DNA from: Prunus persica
Lineage: Eukaryota > Streptophyta > Magnoliopsida > Rosales > Rosaceae
DNA: 64,000 nt
Assembly: GCF_000346465.2 (NCBI RefSeq)
Contig: NC_034012.1
Coordinates: forward strand, 21,859,169 to 21,923,168
Reading direction: 5' to 3'
The notes beneath the pieces are model-generated. The model was not told where the DNA came from and searched no databases. It was given only the letters and a program-made list of their open reading frames with translations. Made by a program: the position numbers and the translations under genes. Shown in pieces: positions 46,043 to 59,651 of this stretch. Numbering within the stretch: the first letter of the stretch is position 1; each line of letters starts with the position of its first letter.

Positions 46043-46997
46043 GGCCCCGTTTGGTAGGCTAGACTGGATTGGACTGGTTGGGATATGACTAGATTTTAAG
46101 CAGTTTTTTGGTGCAATAAACACTAAGTTGAGATTGTAGGACTGGAGCAAAAATAGCAAAATTTTAAAAAATACAAATAAATTTATAAAAATTATAATTA
46201 TGAATACAATTCTAAAAAATCTTTGAATCATAGGACTATGACCCAAACTCCAGAGAAAGATCAATTGGGTGTCTCTTCCGTGGCCAGTTGCCACAACCGA
46301 TTTCCCGCTGGAACAGAACTTTGTCTCGATGATCAATCAGACCCTTAATTCAAATCATTCTTTCCAAAAAAAATCCCCAAATCCTGGTAAAATTTCATAA
46401 CTTGCCATTGAATCCCAATCTAGGAAATTAAAATTGCCTCTTGGAGATGGTGATCCACCAAAAGAGCTCTTCCTTGTCTTCCACCAAAACGGTGTCATAA
46501 TAAAAAACAAAGGGGTGGCTGAGAAGCATCTCAACCATGCTTTCTCGGGTCCTTCGCAAAACACTTCCCCAGAAAATCTTTTCCACTCACCATCTCCTCA
46601 ACCAAACACCCAAGAGCCCAAACAAGCAAGAATCGCAAGGCTCCCTCATAAGATCTTAAGAACAAGGCCTCCTTTAAATCAGATCTCAAGCTTTGCCAAA
46701 CTGACTGGAAGATGCGAAGATATGGCAAAGGGGAAGGGAGAGAGAGGAGAAGAGAGATAAGAATAGAAGGCAGCAAAAAAACCCAGAGCAAGTTCTCGCG
46801 AATCAAAGAATGTGGAGGTGTGGTTGGCTTTGAAACCCATGTCCAGCGATGGGTTTTGGAGCCGGTGTTATTATGGACTAGTGTCCAATAACTACATCCA
46901 GTCCATGATGCATTTTAAGCCCCACCAAACCATGGCCAAGACCCATGTCCATTTTAAATGAAAAAATCCTATCTAGTCTAGCCCACCAAACAGGGCC
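46043..46997. mobile_element. Non-autonomous TIR element with GGCCCYGTTTGGT ends
   Basis: The left end GGCCCCGTTTGGTAGGCTAG and the right end, whose complement reads GGCCCTGTTTGGTGGGCTAG, are inverted copies. The flanks CACAATCA (46035-46042) and CACAATGA (46997-47004) agree at 7 of 8 positions, which points to hAT; the exact edge is uncertain by one base. GGCCCTGTTTGG ends are common in plant MITE-like elements. The frames inside (for example 46434-46760) have no recognisable product. Confidence 0.82.
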
Positions 46998-48590
46998 ACA
47001 ATGATTAACTTGAATCTCCTTCTATGATGATTGTTTTCCATACAGTTCCATACATTCACGACAAAGGGGCATCTGTGAAACAGTGTGAAACAAGTGATCG
47101 ATAGTTTTAGGGCAGTTTTAACACAATGGGCACTCCGGGTTTATTTGTGGTTGGAACCTATGGTGTCGACTTCGAACCTGCAATCTCTTCGTTATCAACA
47201 GCCAAGCAAAGATCGTTAATTTGTTTTCTCTATTTGTTTTCTCTATTAAATTTAATATTTTCTTTCTAAATAAAATAATAATTTTATTTTCCAAGTTTCA
47301 AGTTTCAATTTTTGAAACCAAACAATAATCTAGCCATTTTTTATTTAAATGTACTTCAAATAAAGTTATTGACATCATTTTTCAACAAATAATAAATCTT
47401 GTTAGTACATAATTGTAAAAAAGATTGAAATGAAGTTGTTGAAAAAAAAAAATGCAATACATAAGTCAAGTGTGGCATGAGCCCATATCGACTCGTTTAG
47501 TGGCACGTCATGAGCCTAGCCCAGCCCCATATGGGCCAAAGCAGCGGGCTCGGGCCAGATTTGATGTTTTTCATAAGTAAAAGGGGGACGGTACAGCTTG
47601 TTTATCAAATGAGCTTATTTTAAATTGATCGAGCCGGTCCGACATTGCCAGTTTGACGCTTCTTTTAACCCCACACATCAAGTATATCCATATTGTTCAA
47701 GTCTGAAAATTTTATTAGTTTATTGACGTGAAACACATATGCATATCAGTCCTAATATCCAATAAATGTGAAGTAAATTCATTTGATTAATCATGTATAA
47801 TTTTTCTTAGGCCTTGAGATTCGGAAGGCCATTGAACCCTATATATAATGAACACAAAGGTTTTTTAAGAAAATATGTCCAGTCTAGTGGTATGGTTCTT
47901 GCATAGTTGGTCATATGTTCAATGCTTGTTTTGGACCACACGAGGCCTATATTGAAATTTAAAGTGCAATAAATTTACGAGTCATTTTTATGTAAATATC
48001 TATATAATACACGTAAAAAAAATTCTTTAAAATAAAGGGTTTTGTACAGTAACACCACTTACACAATGTCAAGATCATTTTTAATATAATATTAGAAAAG
48101 AAAAAGTCATTAAACTTGGAAAGTTCTATTACAAAGAGACTAATTATGTTTTCTTCATAGCCAAATGTTAAAAAAGCCAATGAAATGGTCAACAGACGAG
48201 AAAAGGGAATTTCTCCAGATGATAGGCAGCTGAAAAAGTTGTTGACAATAGCCGCATTGGACAAACAAGGAATTTGGCCATTAGGTACTGTTTGTTGTGG
48301 TTTTAATTTATCACTCTAGAAGCTTTGAGTTTTGCAAGTTGCCGCGTCAATTCTTCATTTGGTAAGTGGTCAGGTCGGCATTCAAGTCTCTTATATTCGG
48401 GAGAGCGAATGGAATAAGAAGCGCCAAGAAAGAGAGAGACAATGAACGGACCAGAATAATAAAAAAATTAAAGGACATCAACCAAATGATGACACGTTTA
48501 TGAACAGCATGAGGCTCACCATAACTCAAGAAAAAGGAAAGAAATTGACGAAAATTCAATATTCAAATAACATTTTTTTTAAAAGTGAGT
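46998..48590. other. Intergenic with decayed repeats
   Basis: A GGGC/GCCC-rich patch at 47465-47560 resembles the subterminal part of hAT elements. At 47878-47930 GTCTAGTGGTATGGTTCTTGC and ATGTTCAATGC look like degraded A and B boxes of a SINE on the plus strand. No gene is recognised. Confidence 0.45.
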
Positions 48591-51500
48591 TTGCAGTGCA
48601 GCCGCCCCCTTCGGGTTGAGCGGCTTTCCCATCTTCTATCTCTCTCCTTTCTTAGTTTTTCTCTTTTCTCTTTTTCTCCCTAGATTTGTTTGGATTTTGG
48701 GTCCTTTTGTTCAGATCTATCTGTGTCTGTTTGTTTGTATATTTTCTGTTGTAGGTCCTTGGTGACTTTTTTTGTTCTTGGATGTGTCTTGTTGTCGTTG
48801 GGATGGTTGCGGTGTGGCGTTGTCAATCTAGCTTTTTTCTTTGGTTTTCGTTGTGTTTTTGTATCAAGTACTGCAATCCACCATAGATACCATGATTTTG
48901 TTGCAGCTTTTGGTCCACTCACATGGATTTTACTCCAATTCAGTGTTTGGAGTTGGAAAAGTGATTGTTGCCAGTTTGTGTGGGATCGGGTTTTGCCTGT
49001 GCAAAATAAGAGGTTTAGCCATGTTATTAGCTATGAATGACGAATACCCACGTGATACAATATTATAGTGTCGCTCACCTAAGGACCTAAAAATGAGATC
49101 ATGTAAGAATCAAATTTATCTTAACCACATGATTATATGAAATTAGATCTAACACCTTAAAACATTTCACAACTTAAAATACGACAATAAAACTGTCTTT
49201 TTGCTGCGCATACTTTTCGCTCTATAGATTAGTATCTCCTCAATTTCATTCCGTTAATTTCTAGGGAAATAGTGCTTAATGCCACCATTTTTTTAATTTT
49301 AACTGGAAATACCACATTTCCCCATAAATTTGATAAATATCACCTACAAATATATACTTATTACCCTGAACCCACTTATCGCCCAGATAACACTTTTGGT
49401 CAATTTTTGGTTTCTCTCTCTCAACTCTATCTCATAGTTCAAGAACAACCTACAAAACCCACAGCTTTGCCCTCAAAACCCAGTTCTTCCTCTTCCTCTC
49501 TGTTTTCTTCTCTACCCAAATCTAAACCCCAAGTTCATCTTTTTTCGAATCCCTTCTGCAACCTAAACAAACCCAAACAAAACCATCTTTTCTGAATATG
49601 ACAGCATGTCTTGGCATTAGGTGGCCATTGTTTGAGCATTTTGGTCCAATTTTGGAGGGTTTTGAAGTCAAGGTTTACATCCCCTCTTCAAGAACAGCTT
49701 CTCCAGAAAATGAATTGTTGGGAATATGTAAGTTTTGATGTTAAATTGAATTTGATTACTGAAATTGGAATTGTGATTGATTTCGCCTGTATTTTGTGTA
49801 GAAAGTGAAGTATTGGGATTGATTTTGTTTGTCTAAAACAACAAATGTGTTTGTTCTTTGTCGATTGATTCTTGCATTTGGTATTGGGATTTTCTATGAA
49901 CTTGTTATGATTATATCATAGTGAGGTAGCATTGTCGATTTGCTATTGCAATTGTATTGTGATTTTATTGCAGTTGTATTGTAGTGATATTGCTTTTGTA
50001 TTGCTATGGTATTGCTGTTATATTGATTTTTTTTGGTGTTTTATTGATATGTTACAGTAATTTAATAGGAATATATGTTGATATCATTTTTCTTTATCTG
50101 CTTGTGATTTGTGTAGGAGTTGAGATTATTCTTGGCTGAAATATTATTTACGATCTCTCTCTCTCTCTGCTCTTCGGATTTTTCTCAACATTTATGTGTT
50201 AATTTAATGCCTGGTATTGTTTTGGAACCATAATCATTGTCAATCTAATTGTTTCTTTAAAAGATTGCTGTGAAATTGTTACTCCATTTTCTTCTTTCCT
50301 TTGTTTTAAGATATTTTTGTTTGGAGAAAAAGAACTCTGTTTTTGGAATCTAAAAGACTAGGTATCTATGTCTCACATCTTGGGACTAATTAAATGTGCT
50401 TTTTGATATTGAAAGTAAGCTGGCATCTTTGGTTGAAAAAATGAAGGCATTACTGCTGAAGTAATTTCTACTTGAATTCAATTTGCCTATAAAACTTGTT
50501 GACTGGTGCTCAACAAGTTGGGTTTTTGTAGCTTGAGTTGGCGTTATAATTTAGGTTCGCTTTTTTGCATGTGTGTGTTTTAATGGATTGGATCTTCTAC
50601 CTGTATGTTTGTCAAATCTCAATCATATTTTGAGATAAGTTGTGTAGTAGTGTTGGTTGAAATTAATATATTATTTATTCATTGAAAGCATATTGTTTCC
50701 CGACGGTGAGTACTTGACCAAATTATAATTTGTTGCAGTTTTATCTTGACAATTTATGTTTCTTTCTCTTTTTCTTTTCAAATTGCACAAGGAAAAGAAA
50801 AGCTCACCCAACTCGTTTCCTTGTCAAGAACAAATTTGAGGTTAACAGTTACACAATGTGTTTTAGCTAGTTTGTGTAGGCACTGATGTGCAAGTCATAC
50901 ACTAGCATTGGAGACCATTTTGTGCATAATGTACTGTGTAGACAAGGGGTTCTTTGAGATGCCTTTTGAAGACAAAAGCAAAGCTTCTATTATGAAAATG
51001 CTAAGCAAACTTGCAGCAAACTGTACACAACATTGATTATGCTTGTTATTATTAGGCCCCAAGAATTAGTAAGGACATCTAAGACATTATGTATTCTTCT
51101 TGTGGAGCCGTATGTTTCTAATATTTGTGTAATGTGCTTGATACTGTTTTTGAGGTCATTATTATAATGATATGAAATTTTCATATATGATTATTATTTT
51201 TTATGTACTATTTCTTATCTGTAGCAACTGAATATTGTAATAGTTCAACAATTAGAACATTATATAATATGGGAAAGAGAGTACAAAGACATCCATAAGG
51301 TACTTGTTTATTGCCATTGTGTTGCTTTTTTTTTTATTGCTTTCACATTGGTTGTCAATTGCCACTTTATTGCTTTCATATTGCTTTTGTATTGCATGTC
51401 TATTGCCACTTCATAATCTACATGACATTATAATGGAGTGGAAGCAACTATGGATATTGTCAAAATTAACCATTCTTACATTGTCGTCTTGTATGTTTCA

Positions 51501-51654
51501 AGACTGTGTATACGTGACTGCCGTACCTTGCTCAAGATCCCAAAGTTTTCAAGTAAATTGAACTAAATTTCATTTAATGGTATCAAAATAATTACATGGT
51601 CTCGTATACAATAATATTCAATACATGTTTTTTATTACACATGACTGTCGACCT
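48591..51654. other. 3-kb non-coding region with scattered ATTGC words
   Basis: No protein family is recognised in any frame. At 49930-50035 and again at 51310-51420 the plus strand is built from loosely repeated TATTGC / ATTGCT units (for example TTGTATTGCTATGGTATTGCT). The 48600-48900 part is pyrimidine-rich, like a leader. The 107-codon frame at 49272-49595 is serine/proline-rich and could be a 5' leader of a lost gene; I would not call it coding. Confidence 0.45.
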
Positions 51655-51985
51655 TAAAGACCCAACCGCAGCCCTCCAAATCTCCGGCCGCATTCTGCAA
51701 GACCCAGGAACTCCACGCTCGACCGCATCTCGCAAGCCCAAGCTCCACTCGGCCGGAAAGCTTCCACTCCCCGCCCACCTTCTCGCGAGATCCTAGAACT
51801 TTGAATCCGGCCAAATAGCTTCATCAACTTGGTTGCCTTCGAGTGCAACCCGGCCGTCATGCTTCTTTAATTCGGCCCCCTTTGAGCTTCCAATCACGGC
51901 CCGGCCATAAAGACTCTAGCCACACTCGAACTTAATCCGACCCCTTGTATTTTCATAAGGTGGCCCGGTTGGGTGAATTCTCACC
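51655..51985. other. GC-rich patch with repeated CGGCC
   Basis: This stretch of about 330 bp is far richer in G and C than either flank. It repeats CCGGCC/CGGCCC words at least seven times (CCGGCCGC, TCGGCCGG, CCGGCCAA, CCGGCCGT, TCGGCCCC, CGGCCCGGCC, TGGCCCGG). The frames crossing it (51596-51796 +, 51654-51860 -) have no familiar motif. It directly borders the inverted repeat at 51990. Confidence 0.7.
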
Positions 51986-51989
51986 ACCC

Positions 51990-52573
51990 CCAAACAAATA
52001 TAAGATACAGTTTATACCAATATTGATACCACAATAAGTCAATGTATACTTTATACTAAAATCTCATAAAATCGTATTTGATTATTTAAGATATAAGGAA
52101 TGTAAACCGCCAAAAATATCATTGAAAACATTAGTATTTCGAAAGTCCATTTTTCATACTCAGTAAGATTTTGATAGAAAACAATTTTTCAAGTATGATA
52201 TGTAGTACTTGAGGTTGGCACAACTAAATATATGCATATCTCAACTAGCATGGCACTAACACTTATCACTTGCACTTTACAACCTTAGGTACTAAAATAA
52301 TGTTAGCATCATATTAGCCTTACATAACTCTTAAACAATAATATAGATTACTATATGTCATTCTTGAAAAACTGTTTTCCCTCAAAATTTGACTAAGTAC
52401 GAAAAATACACTTTTGAAATACTAATGTTTTTAATTATATTTTTGGCGGTTTATATTCCTTACAACTTAAATAATCAAACACGATTTTATGAAATTTTAG
52501 TATAAAGTATGCATTGACTTATTGAGATATCAATATTGGTCTAAACTGGATTTTCATATTTTGATTTGTTTGG
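51990..52573. mobile_element. 584-bp inverted repeat (fold-back MITE)
   Basis: Arms of about 200 bases, starting CCAAACAAAT at 51990 and ending ATTTGTTTGG at 52573, are inverted copies around a loop of about 160 bases (52205-52365). Matching pieces include ACCAATATTGATA, CAATAAGTCAATG, TACTTTATACTAAAAT, AACCGCCAAAAATAT and ACATTAGTATTTC. There is no coding sequence, and target duplications were not found. Confidence 0.88.
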
Positions 52574-53465
52574 AATTTGATTTTCTAGTACTTTCTTATT
52601 TATATTGTAAACTTAAGTAAATGGAGTAATATCAAAATAAATTAAAATAAAAAGACGACATTTACTTAAATGGGCTGTTCGAAAAATGAAAAAGCCCATG
52701 AAGGCCTAGCCTGAACCCAAAAATTTCAGGCCAATCGGACCCGGCCTAGTCCAATTATGAACTGTAGTCGAGGGAGCTGGGGCACTCATTTTGTTTTTAA
52801 TTTTTTAAATTAAATTTTGTTTTTGTTTTAGGGTTTAGAAAATATCAAAATTTTCAAAGATTTTTGCTGGTTTTGTCCAACGTGGTGCATGTGGCTTCCA
52901 CATCTGTATATAAATAGGTCCCACGTTTGCCACATCACTAGTTTAACGGATGAGCAAATGAACAAAACTGAAGGAGAGTGTAAATTAATTAAATTTTAAA
53001 ACATTAAAGTGTAAATTAATAAAATTGAAACTTCGTGGCTCATTTTGAAAATACCCCCGAACCTGCAGTGTTGATAACGTCCTTAGCCGAAAAATTTATA
53101 AAAAAAGTAAAGTGTGAACCCCATTTTGTCTATATCGAACGAGTAACTGCCCGTACAAGAATCATCATCTTTCACCATGAACATAATTATAAAATTTAAA
53201 TCACAAATGTTACAAATGAGACCATCTAGCTTCCATTTACAAACAATAAGGATTTAGACCAGTATCTACCCCATGCACTTTAAACTAGTCCGTAAATGTC
53301 CCCGTTTGTTTTCAAATTCCCATACATAACAATCAAATCACTTCGAGTTGCTAGGTGGGTGGGTGGTTGCATGAACCAAATTTCCTTCTAAACTTTCAGG
53401 ACTCCTCCAGTTCATCAAGCATTCAGGGAGACAATAGAAAATTTTGCTTCTCATGGTATTTACAT
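52574..53465. other. Intergenic, downstream of the MAPKKK gene
   Basis: It holds the 3' flank of the kinase gene and AT-rich sequence with a GGGC/GGCC-containing piece at 52670-52760. No other gene is recognised. Confidence 0.5.
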
Positions 53466-56400
53466 TCAAATGGGTCGTGTTCTTGGTGAACCTCCGGGCG
53501 TTTGGGCTTTAAGTATACTTGTGTCCTGCCAAGGATCAAGAGTGTACGATGTATTTGGACTTAGTGTATTATACGACAAGTCACTCAAATTATAACTACT
53601 CTGTCCCATCATGGCATAAGTTGGGTGAGGAGGAGAAAGAAAACAGCTCTTGTGTGTCGGTCCATATTGTCGTAAGGGGCTTGAACAGGGGGATACAGGC
53701 AAAGATGTAATCATCCTTATATTCTCTCTGCATGTAAGAAATGACAAGCTTTTATAAATTATAACATGTTCTACAGACTACAGAGATGAGGATATGACGG
53801 GTAGAATGTATGATATTACCTGGGGCTCCGCACAGCTCTTGAAGTCGCGGCTGTGGGCTTTGCTGTGTGATCTGCATCACTCAAGGTGATGCTTGTTCTG
53901 TTGGAATGTAGCTCCAATATTGGCTGCTCAAAAGGAGAAATGACAACAAAATCAGGTTGAGCAAGAGCCTAAGTTTGATACAAAGAGTTAATAAAATAAC
54001 AACTATCAATCAAACTTTGAAACATTAATGCCCCTGCCTCAATCTGCTTCACATTTTATTTGTTTATTCGTTTTTGTTTTGGTAAGAAAAATAAGTTTTT
54101 TTATTTTTTAAAAAAAAAAAAGTACAACCAGTGCGGACAAGTTGTTCACCACAGTAATACATCAATGAAAAATAAACAACCTATCAATTAACACACTTTC
54201 TAACTCCAAAGAGGATACAAAATACAAAAAAGACTCTTAAAAGAAGAGCTGCTTTCCAAATCTGTCAAAATAGAAGAAAATGAAATATCCTGAAACTCAG
54301 AAGGCAGGGAAGTCCAAAGTGCAGACCAAAATATGACCATCCCAGAAAACTTCGATCTGTTCTCCTCTGTGATTCTCAAAACTATTCTTGTTTCTGTTCA
54401 CCCAAATACCCAAAACAGCACTCGCACCCAACCAATCCATAACACTTTTGCCTTCTTACTGCCACCAAAGGTTGCTACTGGGGAGTGAAGAAACAAATAT
54501 ACACACTTTTTTCATAGGAAAAAAGTCCCACACTTCCACCACCTTCTTCACACATGATGCACTTTGTTTTAATGATTTCAACAATTTCATTATACATGTA
54601 TACTAGAAACAATTCAACCAAACAGAGCCTCCTACTCTGTACAATCACTATGTTGACTGAAAAATGACCATTGTTTAATAGACAATTCATGATTTGGCCC
54701 TCATACTAATATCTGTGAATATGTATGTAGTCAACCAGTTCTAAAAGGCCTGGCAAAAAAAAGAGTTCTAAAAGGCTTTACCGGTGTCCTGCTTCCGTGA
54801 AAAGTATACGGGAAGGCATCCTTGGTTAACTTGGTGTTAGAAATTCTTGTAGACGTTTGCTCTCTAATGAAAGGGTGGTCTAGCAGTTGAGACGCTGCGG
54901 GACGCTCTGATGGGTTCCGTTGCAAGCATAGCCTCACAAAACTTTTTGCATCTTTGGAAAGATGATCCGGAATCTCTGGAATATCTTTGCTGTTTCCAAT
55001 TTTAAAAATTGCTGCCACCTGTTGAATCCAACGTAAGGAAACAAGTTTTGGTCCAGCAAACACTTTGTAGCTGATGATAACAAAGAAAACTTGTAAAGCA
55101 ATAAGTTCTGAACATTATATCGCACCCCTTCATACTGGCTCCAAGGAGGTTTAGAAGTTGCCATTTCAAGAATTGTACATCCCAAGCTCCATATATCCAC
55201 TGCAAGACTATAGCCGTTTATATTCATTACAACCTGAAATTAAGATTTCATTAACATCAGAAAACCCCACCTGAGTAAACTGGATACTTAAATGAATCAG
55301 AAAAAGAGGGAACATGATGCTAACGTGAGAGAGAGAGAGAGAGTACCTCGGGGGCCATCCAATAAGGACTTCCTTTGAATGAAAGCATTGAAGCACAATT
55401 TGTAATCTGATTCAGAACAGAAAATCATCAGACTTCACAAAATTTACTTGGAGAAGTAACCAGGAAAATGGCAGTCAAAAACTATTGTTTATTTCATCAG
55501 TCAAATACCACTCATATATGCATCTTATATCTATGTGCTGAAGTTCATCAGAAGGTTTTTTCTCTCTTTCTTTTTGTAAAAAACAACTTTATTAGTAACT
55601 TACAACACAAGTTGCAGATGAGTCGTCCACTTCATAAAATACAATAATGATAATACTACAATTTCCTACCACAACACCAAGCTAATGACATACAAAATCA
55701 AGGATGACATTAACAAAAGACGGTGGATGAGGACATCTTTGTCAAACCCATTACGGTTTAGAAAAGAAAGAGATGGAAGAAGAAGTCATTTATTTGGTCT
55801 TTAAATCTGGCAATTTTTTATTCCTGCGATTAGTTTCTAACTTGTTCTCTAACTTTCCAAGATTTTAGTAAGATTTTTAAGTTTTCCAGATTTCAGTAGG
55901 ATTTCTAAGTTTCCTATTTTATTTAGGTTAGAATTTCTGCTTTAGCATGGGATTTTTTATCCTATTGTGTCTAGGTTTTAGTTTGCTATAAATACCCCTC
56001 ATGTAATTCATTATGGAGTTTAGAGATTAGAGATTTGAGTTATGAGAAAAGTTTGCTTTCCAGTGATTGGAGACTCCTTGTTGTGAAGCCAAACCCCTTG
56101 GTGTGAAGCCAAGGCTTCTATTCCCATCTACTTTCTGTTTTAAAATTGTTTTTGCTTCCGCTAAATTACCTAAATACTCAATTCACCCATATCCTACATC
56201 AGTAGAGGGTGATGAGCCTAATGAGTTGATTGACTATGAAGGTGGCTATTAGCTACATCAGCGCTCAAATTCCTTGAATCCCTGGCTTCGATGATCAACC
56301 CCTAGCACATTTAGGTTTGGATCTTCAGCCATCCTGGTCCTCAGGACCCAGCACAATAATATTCATTCTTATACATTTCCTTTAAAATACGCAAAAGGGG

Positions 56401-59400
56401 TTGATACGTCCCATCCACAAAGAAAGTTTATGCCCTTCCACGCATTACCAGTGGAAGCTACAGCCGCTAACACTTAATCTGCAGGAGGGGAATCATTATG
56501 TGAAACTCTCAACATCTTGTTCGGTAAACGGGAGTTTAACCAGGCGTGTCACCCTTGTCTAACCGTTCGGTCTGAAATACACCCCTTCCAGTCACAAGAA
56601 TATCAGATAATGATAATTTCCGAAATTCAAGAAAAACCAAAGCCCAAAGTGGAGTCCAAGATCTTAATTTATCCATATAATCTCCTCCATAATTTTAAAA
56701 TATCCTCTTGTTTCTCTCTAACCAAACCACCCAATAAACAGACAACCACCCACCTTCTGCATTTTTCACCTCCACCAAGCACCTTATGTTACCCCTATGA
56801 AAACATGTATCATTTTCCTCTTTTGGGTCCAAATAGCTGTTCTAAAGAAAGATAATGATAAAAAGAAAACATGGGCAATTTCCTTGTCATATAGTTAACA
56901 GTTTCATTCTTTATTCTTCCTAGACACATTTATGTTTGAGATAAATTAGTAAGTCTATGCCTTCATTACTTGACTAAGAACTTATTGTGCAGAGGATGAA
57001 ATGCAATTTACATGTTTTGCCATGCCAAAGTCTGCCAACTTGATTTCACCATTAGGACCCACTAATATGTTTGCCCCTTTAATGTCCCTGCAAGGAAAAG
57101 CAAATGAGTTAAAAAAAAGTTCTAAAAATATATAAAACTACCTATAATTTGAATTAAACAGATTTTAATTAATTGTTATCAGTATTAAAATATAAGGTAA
57201 AAGATCAGAATTTCAGGATTCCGAAAAACTAGATTTAAAATGACATATTGCAAGTAAATAAAACACAGGAAGATTCATATGGCCAACCACATATGATATT
57301 ATTGGTAAAATCCACATACCTATGAACCGTATTTCTTCCATGTAAGTAGGCAAGCCCAGATATGATCTGTCTGGTATAATTTTGAATCACAGGTTCCTTA
57401 AAAGGACCATATTCTTGAAGTAATTTATGAATTGAGCCACCAGACACATATTCCAAATAAACAGAGAGTGCGTCTTCCCCCTGAAAAGATTACAACCCAA
57501 AGTTAATACTAAACTAGGGTCCAAGGGCAACATTAACAGCTAACACATTTAATTGAACATTGTCTTACCAATTCACTTCCATGATATTGAACAATGTTTG
57601 GATGTGAGAGCCGACTAAGCAAATTTATCTCCTGTTGACAACAAAAAGGTTAGATACAAATCAGTCAACAACCAAACAATCAGATGGAGAACATATAACC
57701 ATGTAAATTTACATTAAAACACTCAGTGACAACTCAAAAGATAAACTCAATAGGAGCAAACATTATCTGGACAAAGTTACCTGGTTCAGTTGCTTAAGAC
57801 ATTCTTTTGATGTCCGATCATCAGAGACAAGCCTAACTTCTTTTATTGCACACATTTGCCCGCTTTCACTGTCAAAGTCACAAATGAAAATCATATAATT
57901 AGTAAGAAATACAGAAGAGTTGTCGGCACTCCAGTTATTGTAAAGACAGTTATTTGGTAACCTTAATTTCCAATCCATTATTCTTCCTTATATTTTCTAG
58001 GCTAATCTGAAAAGTGTGTATACATATATATACCATCATTTATGTGACTTGATGTTTCGTTTTCCTTCCCCAAGGTAGAAATAATCAAGTCAGTTACCAA
58101 GACCAATAAAAAGTATCGTTCACTTAGTTTATTAATCAATCCACCTACAAGAATACAAATTACCTATTAAATCCGACATAAACATGGCCAAAAGTCCCCC
58201 TTCCTAGAAGCTTTCCCTTCTTCCACTTTGATAGTGCACAAGTTGTGTTCTCAATGGCGACACTAGTTCTACTGCTGGGCAAGGCAGAAGGGCTAGTTGG
58301 AGAACCTGGAGGGAGAGGAAGTGGATGACATACACTCTTCCCGTCTTCTTGCTTTCCCGTTGGAGACTCCAAACTTATGGCACAAAACAGCGGGTGAAGA
58401 GGAGATGTCGGGCTAGTTGGCCCCTTAGACCCAGGACCGGGGCTTCTAGGCATCATGTTGTACTTGGGATCACCATTAGCTCTGTGAACAATAAATGGCA
58501 TGGGTAACATCTAGCAGTATATAAAATACAAATTGAGCTTTTCATGTCATTTTTTCCTTATACCAGGGATTTACAATGTTCCCAATCATCTTCTTGTGGG
58601 ATTATAAGAACAAATCCATCAATTTAATACACATTATGTATGGCTAATGAAAGTAGGAAATGCTAATTTTTACAGTGAACATCATGCAGAAAATGCAAGT
58701 CCAAAATTGTTCTAGTAAGATTTTTATTAAGTTAATCTAAGGTTGAACTTCTCTATTCTACACATCGCCGTATTTTAAGGATTTATATACTTACACTCAG
58801 TGAAAACAAATAACAAAAACTAAGATTGTTGTAGTGAGACAGAGAGCAGAGAATCGTACAAGAGTAAGAGGCTCAAGAAGAAAAAGAAAGAAAGAAGGCC
58901 CGCATCATGTGGTTTTTCATCGAAAAGATGAGCTCGTATACAAGACAATCTATCTCCACTCTGACAGCCAAAAAACTCAATCGAATTATAGCTAATTAAT
59001 TACTAAATTGAGATCCAATTAGTAACTGTGATCCGATATATTCATAAATGAATTGGATTTATTGAATGGAATCCAATGATTGGACTAAAATTTCTTACAA
59101 GAATGAGATGAATTGAATGAAAAACAACGCACAAGTCCCAAATTGGACAGAAAACAGCAAAAGCCCCAATCGGAAAAGCAGGGTTTGTGGGGAACCAACC
59201 TGTAACTGGAAGCACCTAATTGAGCATGGCTGTCATGCGCAATCGGTTGGTCGTCGGAGGACCCAGAGGAGCTGACGCTTGAAATTGAGGCGGAGCCAGA
59301 TCCCAAGCCAAGCACCTGATCATTTCCCAAGCCCTGCGCCGACGACACCGACGGCCGAGGCAGGGGATGCCCCTGCTTCCTCTCGCATCCATCGGAGTCG

Positions 59401-59651
59401 AAACCCGAAAACCCAGAAGCAGAAACACCAGCACGCACAAGCTCCTTGCTCGCTCTCGGTGACCCACGAGTTATTTGTTCGTCGAAGCTCTTGGGCCTAA
59501 CGTCTTTCTCTTTCTTCTTAATATCGCTATTGATCGAAGATTTGATGATGAAATTGTTGTTGTTGCGGTTCGAGTATGGGTTTTTGTGTTGAAGTGTCTT
59601 CTCTTGCTCTTCTTTGCTCTTGCTTGATTTTCTTCCCCACCAAGCAGGCAT
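53466..59651 (-). CDS. MAP kinase kinase kinase, MAPKKK3/YODA type
   Basis: A serine/threonine kinase at the top of a cytoplasmic MAPK cascade. It phosphorylates MKK proteins in immune and developmental signalling. Eleven exons join in frame to 642 residues: 59200-59651, 58164-58481, 57781-57868, 57569-57631, 57320-57480, 57012-57087, 55347-55406, 55126-55233, 54782-55018, 53820-53923 and 53466-53727. The N-terminus [18 protein letters not shown] and the serine/proline-rich region (1-235) are as in this group. The kinase domain spans about 237-495: [12 protein letters not shown] loop, AIKEV (Lys266), [11 protein letters not shown] (Asp362), ADFGMAKH (Asp380), [11 protein letters not shown]. 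The C-terminal tail has [18 protein letters not shown] and ends [11 protein letters not shown]. All catalytic residues are present. It is closest to Arabidopsis MAPKKK3 from memory; a paralogue such as MAPKKK5 or YODA is possible, so I leave the symbol blank. Confidence 0.96.
55740..56270. repeat. LTR-like repeat in a kinase-gene intron
   Basis: The longest intron (55407-57011) holds CTATAAATACCCC (about 55986) followed by a leader-like stretch and CCTACATCAG / AGCTACATCAG near the right edge. This resembles a small LTR or solo LTR, but I could not fix TG/CA ends or a duplication. Confidence 0.35.

Noticed and set aside
46434..46760. 108-codon frame as a gene
   Set aside because: It falls inside a TIR element and has no familiar motif.
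49272..49595. Serine/proline-rich frame as the N-terminus of a gene
   Set aside because: No exon with a recognisable domain follows on the same strand; it is too weak to annotate as coding.
59216..59467. 83-codon frame opposite and inside MAPKKK exon 1
   Set aside because: It is an alternative-frame shadow of the kinase N-terminus.
53466..59651. Functional linkage of RAD1, HMGCL and MAPKKK as a cluster
   Set aside because: Roles are unrelated and the genes are separated by 10-40 kb of repeats; there is no shared promoter or arrangement.
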